Source: JBBDJB01 sp040880125
GTDB taxonomy: Bacteria > Planctomycetota > Planctomycetia > Pirellulales > JBBDJB01
Assembly (NCBI GenBank): GCA_040880125.1
Contig: JBBDJB010000049.1
Span: forward strand, 14,709 to 78,708
Reading direction: 5' to 3'
Length of the DNA: 64,000 nt
The translations under genes and the position numbers were made by a program. This document shows positions 54,357 to 61,465 of this stretch, piece by piece. The notes under the pieces were generated by a model. The model made no database searches. It had not been told where the DNA came from and saw only the letters and a list, made by a program, of their open reading frames with translations. Position 1 is the stretch's first letter; each line of letters begins with the position of its first letter.

Positions 54357-55349
54357 TTATACACTGGTCGAGGCCGGCAGCCGCATACCCAGCCGCAGCC
54401 CCAGCTCGCCCAGCTTCTGGTTCACTTCGGCCAGGGTGGTCTCGCCGAAGTTGCGAACTTCCAACAGCTCGTCCTCGGACTTGGTGACCAGATCGCGCAC
54501 CGTGGTAATGTTCTCCGACTCCAGGCAGTTGCCGGCCCGAACGGAAAGCTTCAACTCCGCCAGGCTCATGTTGAGCTTGGCTTCCGTCGCGGCGTCCGAA
54601 CCGAGCGCTCCGCCAACCCGGGCGGCCGCGTGCACGCTGGGCCCTAACTCGCTGTACTGCACGAAGGGGTTGAGGTGCTTGCGAAGGATCTTAGCCGACT
54701 CGACCATGGCCATCTCGGGATTCACCGATCCGTTGGTCCAGATCTCCAGGGTCAGCTTGTCGTAATTAGTCTTGTGCCCGACGCGGGTTTCCTCGATCTC
54801 GTACCGCACGCGAACCACCGGGCTGAAGACGGCATCCAACGGGATGATGCCGATCTCCTGCACGTTGGCGCTGTGCTCGCTGGCGGGGATATAACCGCGG
54901 CCGTTTTCGACCACCATTTCCATCACAAACGGCACATCGTCGGTCAGGGTGGCCAGCACGTGGTTGCGGTTGATCACGCTGACCGCCTCGTCGGCTTCGA
55001 CGTCAGCCCCGGTGATGGGTCCCTTGGTCTTCTTCTCGACGCGGACGACGCGAGTCGTTTCGCTGTGGTTCTTCACCACCAGTGCTTTCACGTTCAGCAC
55101 GATGTCGGTAAGGTCTTCCACCACGCCGGGGATGGTGGTGAACTCGTGCTGCGCGCTCTGCACCTTGATTTGGGTGACGGCGCTGCCTTCCAGGCTGGAA
55201 AGCAGGATGCGGCGCAGGCCGTTACCCACCGTGGTGCCGAAGCCGCGCTCGAACGGCTCGGCCGTAAATTTGCCGTAGGTAGGAGAAAGAGTCTCTCGTT
55301 CGCATTGAACTACGCTGGGAAGTTCAAGTCCGCGCCATCGGATATGCAT
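54357..55349 (-). CDS. rpoA: DNA-directed RNA polymerase subunit alpha
   Basis: The ATG at 55349 begins MHIRWRGLELP, giving 330 residues, the usual length. The N-terminal assembly domain has FERGFGTTVGNGLRRILLSS, the dimer motif, and GVVEDLTDIVLNVK. The C-terminal domain (about 250-320), which binds UP elements and activators, has LSVRAGNCLESENITTVRDL and the helix-hairpin LLEVRNFGETTLAEV. The longer frame starting at 55424 is rejected because it begins outside the conserved fold. It lies between rpsD and rplQ in the usual alpha-operon order. Confidence 0.98.
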   Translation of the reverse strand: MHIRWRGLELPSVVQCERETLSPTYGKFTAEPFERGFGTTVGNGLRRILLSSLEGSAVTQIKVQSAQHEFTTIPGVVEDLTDIVLNVKALVVKNHSETTRVVRVEKKTKGPITGADVEADEAVSVINRNHVLATLTDDVPFVMEMVVENGRGYIPASEHSANVQEIGIIPLDAVFSPVVRVRYEIEETRVGHKTNYDKLTLEIWTNGSVNPEMAMVESAKILRKHLNPFVQYSELGPSVHAAARVGGALGSDAATEAKLNMSLAELKLSVRAGNCLESENITTVRDLVTKSEDELLEVRNFGETTLAEVNQKLGELGLRLGMRLPASTSV

Positions 55350-55466
55350 CAATACGCCTCCGTATTTGCCGCCAGGTAAACGCCGTGTGGAAGCCCTCGA
55401 CCGGTGTATCAATACGGGCAGCATCGTCCGCGCCGCCCGCGGGTGGTTTGCTTTGCGCGAGGGGCC

Positions 55467-56093
55467 TTAGCGCGAGCAAAGTTCCACAATCAATTGCGTC
55501 TGCACGGGAATCGAAACGTCTTCGGACTCGGGGAAGCGGCCCACCCGCCCTTCGGGGATGTCGCCATCTGCCCGTGACAGGAAATCTGGCAACTCGCGCG
55601 AATGCTCGGTCATCACCGACCGCACCATGTCCAGGCTCTTGGCCCGGTTTTTCACGCGGATGATATCGCCCGGCTTGACCAGGTAGCTGGGCACGTCCAC
55701 GCGGCGTCCGTTGACGGTGATATGGCCGTGGTTGATCAACTGCCGGGCCTGGCTGCGGCTCAGTCCGAAGCCCAGCCGATGCACGATGTTGTCCAGCCGC
55801 CGCTCCAAGAGACTCATCAAGACGTCGCCGGTGTTGCCCTTGATCCGTTCGGCCTGGCTGAAGTACTTGCGGAACTGCCGCTCCAGAACGCCATAGTAGT
55901 GCTTGACCTTTTGCTTTTCCCGCAAGTGCAGGCCGTAATCGGTGACCTTCCCACGGCGGTATTGCTGCATGCCGGGCGGGGCTTCGCGCCGCTCGAACGC
56001 GCACTTGGGGGTGTCGCACCGCGTGCCTTTGAGAAACAGCTTCATGCCGTCACGGCGACAGAGCCGACAGACGGGTCCAGTGTATCGGGCCAT
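55467..56093 (-). CDS. rpsD: 30S ribosomal protein uS4 (zinc-binding form)
   Basis: The 208-residue protein begins MARYTGPVCRLCRRDG and carries the four-Cys zinc site (C9, C12, C26, C31) of the C+ form. The central RNA-binding and S4 domain segments are intact: QAERIKGNTGDVLMSLLERRLDN and LSRSQARQLINHGHITVNGRR. uS4 starts 30S assembly and often autoregulates the alpha operon. Between this gene and rpsK there is an unusual 188-base gap holding a palindromic repeat. Confidence 0.98.
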   Translation of the reverse strand: MARYTGPVCRLCRRDGMKLFLKGTRCDTPKCAFERREAPPGMQQYRRGKVTDYGLHLREKQKVKHYYGVLERQFRKYFSQAERIKGNTGDVLMSLLERRLDNIVHRLGFGLSRSQARQLINHGHITVNGRRVDVPSYLVKPGDIIRVKNRAKSLDMVRSVMTEHSRELPDFLSRADGDIPEGRVGRFPESEDVSIPVQTQLIVELCSR

Positions 56094-56211
56094 GTTCGGG
56101 GGTACTCTTTACCTTTGGGTTGGCAAGGCTCGCCCACGGCTGGGTGGAGGACGAACCGGTGGAACGGAATGAGCGTGTCTGGAAATCCGAAGTGGCAAGG
56201 CTGCGGCAAAC

Positions 56212-56277
56212 GGGTGGCACAGACATTCCTGTCTGTGGGACGCGGGCAACGGCCGGACAAGCCAGCCATGGTACCCT
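56212..56277. repeat. Palindromic intergenic repeat inside the ribosomal operon
   Basis: The gap between rpsK and rpsD contains CACAGACATTCCTGTCTGTG (56218-56237), a perfect 8-bp stem with a 4-base loop, preceded by GGGTGG and ending with GCCATGGTACCC. A close copy of the first 19 bases (GGTGGCACAGACATTCCTG) occurs at 63877-63895. The similar boundaries in both copies suggest a short mobile or REP-like element rather than chance. Confidence 0.75.
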
Positions 56278-56281
56278 GCGC

Positions 56282-56662
56282 CTACACGCGGCGCTTCTTT
56301 CGCGGACGGCAGCCGTTGTGCGGGAGCGGCGTAATATCTTCAATCGACTTGATTTTCAGCCCGGCCGCCTCGAGAGCGGTGATCGCGCTTTCGCGTCCGC
56401 TCCCCGGGCCTTTGACCTTGACCTCGACGTCCTTGACGCCGAACTTCTTGGCCTTCTCGGCCACCTGTTGGGAGGCCATCTGGCCGGCGAAGGGCGTGCT
56501 CTTGCGGCTCCCCTTGAAACCGCTCGTGCCGGCGCTGGCCCAACAGAGGGTGTCCCCCTTGGCGTCCGTGACGGTGATCGACGTGTTGTTAAACGACGCC
56601 TTAATGTAAACGATGCCGACCGCGACGTTTCGGCGTGTTTTTCGTTTTTTGGATTTGGCCAC
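56282..56662 (-). CDS. rpsK: 30S ribosomal protein uS11
   Basis: The 126-residue protein starts MAKSKKRKTRRNVAVG and contains the uS11 signatures AYIKASFNNTSITVTD-type (read as IYIKASFNNTSITVTD), SAGTSGFKGSRKSTPFAGQ and ITPLPHNGCRPRKKRRV at its end. It binds 16S rRNA on the 30S platform and interacts with mRNA near the exit site. It lies between rpsM (88 bases away) and the repeat-bearing gap before rpsD. Confidence 0.98.
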   Translation of the reverse strand: MAKSKKRKTRRNVAVGIVYIKASFNNTSITVTDAKGDTLCWASAGTSGFKGSRKSTPFAGQMASQQVAEKAKKFGVKDVEVKVKGPGSGRESAITALEAAGLKIKSIEDITPLPHNGCRPRKKRRV

Positions 56663-56750
56663 CGTGGAGTGTTCTCCGGGAACAGGTCAGACCGATGTGA
56701 ATTGTTTGTATAGGCTAGTTCGTGCGGCGGCCGGCGGAAGATGCCGATCG

Positions 56751-57134
56751 TTAACGCATGTCCTTGACGCCCTTCTTGCCGGCCACCGTCTTCTTGGGAC
56801 CTTTGCGGGTGCGGGCGTTGGTTCGCGTGCGCTGACCGCGGACCGGCAGGCCGCGACGATGCCGCATGCCGCGATAGCAGCCGATGTCGCGCAAACGCGA
56901 GATGTTTTGGGCCGTCTGGCGGCGCAATTGGCCTTCGACGGTGTAGTCCTTATCGAGCAGGGCCGCCAGCCGGGCGACTTCATCCTCGCCCAGATCCTTC
57001 GCGCGGACGTGCGGCTCGATGCCAGCGTTGTGACACAACTCGCGGGCGACCTTTTGCCCGACGCCATATAAATAGGTCAACGACACGACCGTCGGTCGGT
57101 CGGCCGGAATATCGACACCCAAAAGACGCGGCAT
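56751..57134 (-). CDS. rpsM: 30S ribosomal protein uS13
   Basis: The 127-residue protein has MPRLLGVDIPADRPT at its start, the helix-turn segment YLYGVGQKVARELCHNAG, and GCYRGMRHRRGLPVRGQRT with the Arg-rich tail TRKGPKKTVAGKKG. uS13 contacts the 50S subunit (bridges B1a/B1b) and P-site tRNA. It follows rpmJ by 22 bases. Confidence 0.98.
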   Translation of the reverse strand: MPRLLGVDIPADRPTVVSLTYLYGVGQKVARELCHNAGIEPHVRAKDLGEDEVARLAALLDKDYTVEGQLRRQTAQNISRLRDIGCYRGMRHRRGLPVRGQRTRTNARTRKGPKKTVAGKKGVKDMR

Positions 57135-57156
57135 TGTTGCTATTGCTCCCTAATGA

Positions 57157-57270
57157 TTAACCCTGTCGCTGCTTATGGCGAGGGTTGCTGCATACGACAT
57201 GCACCACGCCCCGGCGGCGAACCACCTTGCACTTGTCGCAAATCCGTCTGACGCTGGCTCGAACTTTCAT
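57157..57270 (-). CDS. rpmJ: 50S ribosomal protein bL36 (zinc-binding form)
   Basis: This 37-residue gene begins MKVRASVRRICDKCKVVRRR and ends CSNPRHKQRQG. It has the CxxC...C....H zinc-ribbon pattern (C11, C14, C27, H32) of the C+ form. It heads the alpha operon (rpmJ-rpsM-rpsK-rpsD-rpoA-rplQ). No secY, map or infA is seen upstream, so the operon is separated here from the spc cluster and probably uses the promoter at 57315-57344. Confidence 0.96.
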   Translation of the reverse strand: MKVRASVRRICDKCKVVRRRGVVHVVCSNPRHKQRQG

Positions 57271-57314
57271 GGCACCGCACAGCACATGAGAAAGGGAATG
57301 CTCCGAAACGCCTA

Positions 57315-57344
57315 AGTATAGCGGTGTTACGCGGAGGTGTTCAA
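57315..57344 (-). promoter_or_regulatory. Probable sigma-70-type promoter of the rpmJ-rplQ operon
   Basis: On the minus strand TTGAAC (57339-57344) and TATACT (57315-57320) are separated by 18 bases and lie 45-75 bases upstream of the rpmJ start. Both boxes match the consensus well (4 of 6 and 5 of 6), and the operon has no other gene upstream. Confidence 0.5.
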
Positions 57345-57991
57345 GCCCTCGCCGCCGAGTATTTTGAAGCCGGCTTGACCGCCGGGTAGTCAGGCACTTT
57401 TAGGCGGTTCAGTATCATCTTTTATGACGTACTTAGCGGGTCGGAACAAGAACCCATATGAATGCCGCCAGCACGTGTGTGCCTACCGCGGATGGTGATT
57501 TGGAGAAAGTAGGTGGTGTGGGGTGGGTATGGGGCTGGAAGATCGGAGGGCGATGCCGCCGAAGCGGCGGAACCGACATGTTCCAGGGGGGTTTCATGCT
57601 GGCAGGGGGCGGGCACTTTGCGTGGATGGTGCGCGCGCAGTCCGGCTGCCCGAGCGTCGCGCCGCCTCCCAAAGACGATCGAAATGACAGATTCCGGCGA
57701 GATACCTCGGGGGCCCATCGAGAAGAGTTGTTGCCAGCGAGTAGGTTAGGAAAGCGAAGTCGGGTGCGGAGGCACGGGGTTTACGCCGCGGAATTGCCTT
57801 GAGTTTTCGATCCGCGGCGACCACAATGACCCTGCACCCTCGACCCACCTTAATCCTGCCCGTTGCCACCGCCCGCGTCGGCTCCCACCGAACATCGCCC
57901 GCTCCAGCGGTAGATGCGCCAGTGAGCCTGCGACGCCGCCTGGTCAAATCCCAAGCCAGCGCGAATAGATAGAGGAAGGACAGAGGCTTTC
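57345..57991. other. Intergenic stretch between the ribosomal operon and the second DUF1592 gene
   Basis: About 650 bases with no supported gene. A G-rich tract at 57512-57538 (runs of 2-4 G separated by 1-2 bases) could form a G-quadruplex. Small frames on both strands here overlap and match nothing. The promoter for the DUF1592 gene should lie near the right end. Confidence 0.4.
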
Positions 57992-59968
57992 ATGCGAGCC
58001 GGATCGCACACGTTTCGATCGAGCCCGTGGGCCACCGCGGCGCTAGCAGCATGCGCTTTGCTGATGATTGTCGCGGGCGGCCGCCGCGCACCGCTAGCAT
58101 CCGCCGAAGACGTGCAGGCGGAGGACGCCCAAGCCGCCAAGCAGAACGCCCAGCAAGAACTGGCCGGCTCGTTCGATACGGCCATTTCGCCGTTTCTGGT
58201 GAAGTACTGCACGGAGTGCCACAGCGGCGATTTGCCGGAGGCCGATCTGTCGCTCGATAAGTACGAGACGATCGAGCAGGTGGTCGAGGATCGCGATCGC
58301 TGGGACATCATCCAGGACATGATCGCTACCCGCACCATGCCGCCCGAGGAAGAAGGCCAGGCGAGGCCGAGCGAAGAGGAATACACCTTCGTCGGCCACT
58401 GGCTGGAAGCGAAACTCTCGCAGGTCGACTGCACGGGACCGGTCTGGCCGGGCCGCGTGACGCTGCGGCGGCTGAACCGCGCCGAATACAACAACACGAT
58501 CCGCGATCTGCTGGGCGTGGATGTGAAGCCGGCCGACGACTTCCCCTCCGACGACGTCGGCTACGGGTTTGACAATATCGGCGACGTGCTTTCGATGTCG
58601 CCGATCCTGTTTGAGAAGTACATGGCCGCGGCGGGCGACGTGCTGGACGAGGTATTTTCCGACGAAGCGCTTCGCAATCGCGTGCTGACCACCCGGCCAG
58701 AGGGCGACCGCGGCGACGCCGAAGCCGCGAAGACCGTGCTCGCGCGGTTCGCCTCGCGCGCCTTCCGCCGCCCGGTCGAAGAGCATGAGCTCGAGCGGCT
58801 GCTGGCGATCGCGGAGCTTGCCCGGAAGGAAGAGGCCAGCTACGAGCAGCAGGTGCAGTTGGCGATGCAGGCCACGCTCACCTCGCCGTACTTCCTGTTC
58901 CGCGTCGAGCAGGATCCGGAAGATCCGCAGGCGGTGCGCGAACTGAACGACTACGAACTGGCCACGCGGCTGTCGTACTTCCTGTGGAGCAGCATGCCGG
59001 ACGAGACGCTGTTTGAGCTGGCGTCCCAGGGCAAGCTGCAAGAGCCGGCAGTGCGCGAACAGCAGGTGCGGCGAATGCTGGCCGATCCGAAGTCCGAGTC
59101 GCTGACCCGCAACTTCGCCGCGCAGTGGCTGCAGCTTCGAGACGTGGATAGCGCCGCGCCCGACCCGCAGAAGTACCCGGAGTTCGACGACGCGCTGCGC
59201 AGTGCGATGAAGCGGGAGACGGAGCTGTTCTTCGAGTCGATCGTGCGCGAGGACCCCAGCATTCTCGACTTCATCGACAGCGATTACACCTTTGTGAACG
59301 AGCGGCTCGCCCGGCATTACGGCATTGAGGGCATTGAGGGCGACCAGTTTCGCAAGGTGAGCCTGTCCGGTCGCCGCGGCGGCGTGCTGACGCAGGGGAG
59401 CATTCTGCTGCTGACCAGCAATCCGACGCGGACCTCGCCGGTGAAGCGCGGCAAGTGGATCATGTCGAACATCCTGGGCACTCCGCCGCTACCTCCGCCC
59501 GAGGGCGTGGAAGAGTTGAGCGAGGACGAAGGGGCCGAGCTATTGGGCAGCCTGCGGGAACGAATGGAGCAGCATCGGGCCAACCCGGTTTGCGCCAGTT
59601 GCCATAACCGCATGGACCCTCTGGGGTTCGGCTTCGAGAACTTCGACGCCATCGGCTCCTGGCGGACCGAGGACGGGCGGTTCGAGATTGACGCTTCCGG
59701 CGAGCTTCCCGGTGGTCAGAGCTTTGACGGGCCGGCCGAGCTGCGCTCCATCCTGCGGGAGACGAAGGCGGAACAGTTCTGTCGTTGTTTCGCGGAAAAG
59801 CTGCTAACCTATGCCTTGGGCCGAGGGCTCGAGTCGTACGATCGCTGTAGTGTGGACCGGATCATCGAAACGGCCGGGAAGGATGACTTCCGCTTTTCCA
59901 GCTTGGTGCTGGCGGTCGTCGAAAGCGAACCATTCCTGAAACGAGGCGGTACGGGAGGAAAGCCATGA
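57992..59968 (+). CDS. DUF1592-family planctomycete cytochrome (compact form)
   Basis: The 658-residue exported protein has a signal sequence, then a c-type heme site CTECH (C73, C76, H77). A DUF1587 segment (TLRRLNRAEYNNTIRDLLGV), DUF1595, DUF1592 (LATRLSYFLWSSMPD), DUF1588 with CASCH (C534, C537, H538) and DUF1585 follow in the canonical order. It lacks the carbohydrate-binding insert and the RGG segment of the 930-residue paralogue at 8473. Its stop overlaps the start of the DUF1552 gene (ATGA), so the pair is coupled. Confidence 0.93.
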   Translation: MRAGSHTFRSSPWATAALAACALLMIVAGGRRAPLASAEDVQAEDAQAAKQNAQQELAGSFDTAISPFLVKYCTECHSGDLPEADLSLDKYETIEQVVEDRDRWDIIQDMIATRTMPPEEEGQARPSEEEYTFVGHWLEAKLSQVDCTGPVWPGRVTLRRLNRAEYNNTIRDLLGVDVKPADDFPSDDVGYGFDNIGDVLSMSPILFEKYMAAAGDVLDEVFSDEALRNRVLTTRPEGDRGDAEAAKTVLARFASRAFRRPVEEHELERLLAIAELARKEEASYEQQVQLAMQATLTSPYFLFRVEQDPEDPQAVRELNDYELATRLSYFLWSSMPDETLFELASQGKLQEPAVREQQVRRMLADPKSESLTRNFAAQWLQLRDVDSAAPDPQKYPEFDDALRSAMKRETELFFESIVREDPSILDFIDSDYTFVNERLARHYGIEGIEGDQFRKVSLSGRRGGVLTQGSILLLTSNPTRTSPVKRGKWIMSNILGTPPLPPPEGVEELSEDEGAELLGSLRERMEQHRANPVCASCHNRMDPLGFGFENFDAIGSWRTEDGRFEIDASGELPGGQSFDGPAELRSILRETKAEQFCRCFAEKLLTYALGRGLESYDRCSVDRIIETAGKDDFRFSSLVLAVVESEPFLKRGGTGGKP

Positions 59969-61332
59969 GCGGACACTTGCTGATTTCTCGGCGAACGGTG
60001 CTGCGCGGCCTGGGCACTTCAATGGCCTTGCCGCTGCTCGATGCGATGCGTCCCGCTCCCGCGCTGGCCGCACAGGCAGCCGTAGGCGCGGCCGGTAGCG
60101 GCACGCCCCGGCGGATGGCGTTCCTGTTCGTGCCCAACGGTGCCAACATGGACAAGTGGGTGCCCAATCGCGTCGGCTACGATTACGATCTGCCGTACAT
60201 TCTGGAGCCGGCGGCCCGCATTAAAGACGACCTGTTAGTGATGAGCGGGCTGACGCATGACAAGGGCCGCGCCAATGGCGACGGTGCCGGCGACCACGCC
60301 CGGTGTGCCAGCGTGTTTCTCACCGGCGCGCAGCCCCGCAAGACCGCGGGCGCGAACATCCGCTCCGGCGTGTCGGTCGACCAGGTGGCCGCGCGCAAAA
60401 TCGGCCGCGCCACGCCGTTCCCCTCGCTGGAGCTGGGCATCGAAGGCGGCCGCAACGCCGGCAACTGCGACTCCGGCTATAGCTGCGCGTATTCGTCCAA
60501 CGTCTCTTGGGCCGGCCCCTCCACGCCGGTCGGCAAGGAGATTAACCCGCGCCTGGTGTTCGAGCGGCTGTTCTCCAACCAGAAGAGCAAAGACGGGGCC
60601 GAAAGCCGCTTCGAGCGCGACGCCTATCAGCGGAGCATTCTCGACTTTGTGCGCGAGGACGCCCAGCGCCTGCAAAGCCGGCTGGGACAGTCCGACCGGC
60701 TCAAGCTCGATGAATACTTGACCGGTGTCCGCGAGATCGAGCGGCGGCTGAGCCGCGACGACACCGGCCGCGCCGGCCGCGATGCGGACAACTTTCCCAA
60801 GCCGGCCGGCGTGCCGGAAGAGTACGCCGAACACGTGCGGCTGATGTGCGACATGATGGTGCTGGCCTTCCAGGCCGACCTGACCCGGGTGGCCACCTGC
60901 ATGTTCGGCAACGCCGGCAGCAATCGGCCCTACCGGAATATCGGCGTCTCCGACGGTCACCACGACCTGTCGCACCACGGCAACGATCAGGCGAAGCTCG
61001 ACAAGATCGCCGAAATCAACCGCTTCCACGTCTCGCAGTTCGCGTACTTCGTCGAGCGGCTCAGGTCGATCCCCGAGGCGGGCGGCACGCTGCTGGACAA
61101 CTGCATGATCGTCTACGGCAGCGGCATCAGCGACGGCAATCGCCACAACAACGAGAACCTGCCGATCATGATGGCCGGCCGCGGTGGCGGCACGATCACG
61201 CCCGGGCGCCACGTGAGCTTCCCGTACGAGACGCCGCTGTGCAACCTGTTCGTCTCGCTGCTCGACCGGATGGGTGCTGCGGTGCCGTGGCACGGCGACA
61301 GCACCGGCCGGCTGACCGGGCTGGAAGCGTAG
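59965..61332 (+). CDS. DUF1552 domain-containing Tat-type exported protein
   Basis: This 455-residue partner of the upstream cytochrome has a twin-arginine-like signal (ISRRTVLRGLGTSMALPLLD). Family segments include FLFVPNGANMDKWVP, SGLTHDKGRANGDGAGDHA, GVSDGHHDLSHHGND and MIVYGSGISDGNRHNNENLP. The motif set differs in detail from the paralogue at 7120, so the two pairs are not recent copies. The HEAT-repeat gene downstream (133 bases) is on the same strand and may belong to the same unit. Confidence 0.92.
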   Translation: MSGHLLISRRTVLRGLGTSMALPLLDAMRPAPALAAQAAVGAAGSGTPRRMAFLFVPNGANMDKWVPNRVGYDYDLPYILEPAARIKDDLLVMSGLTHDKGRANGDGAGDHARCASVFLTGAQPRKTAGANIRSGVSVDQVAARKIGRATPFPSLELGIEGGRNAGNCDSGYSCAYSSNVSWAGPSTPVGKEINPRLVFERLFSNQKSKDGAESRFERDAYQRSILDFVREDAQRLQSRLGQSDRLKLDEYLTGVREIERRLSRDDTGRAGRDADNFPKPAGVPEEYAEHVRLMCDMMVLAFQADLTRVATCMFGNAGSNRPYRNIGVSDGHHDLSHHGNDQAKLDKIAEINRFHVSQFAYFVERLRSIPEAGGTLLDNCMIVYGSGISDGNRHNNENLPIMMAGRGGGTITPGRHVSFPYETPLCNLFVSLLDRMGAAVPWHGDSTGRLTGLEA

Positions 61333-61465
61333 GCGGGGGCGGCGGTACGGCGCGAACAGCCTACCGCGGAGTCGTTTTGCAACGCCTCTCCTTTGGGAGA
61401 GGCAGGGCAGGGGGCGCTGCGAAGTTGCGCGCCTCGCGCTCTTTTCTAGAGAGGTATAGCTAACC

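Noticed and set aside
57422..57947. Minus-strand frames upstream of the rpmJ operon
   Set aside because: Arg/Pro-rich, mutually overlapping and with no ribosome site, so secY/map/infA are not hidden here.
58094..59317. 407-codon minus-strand frame opposite the second DUF1592 gene
   Set aside because: Shadow of a gene with heme and family motifs.
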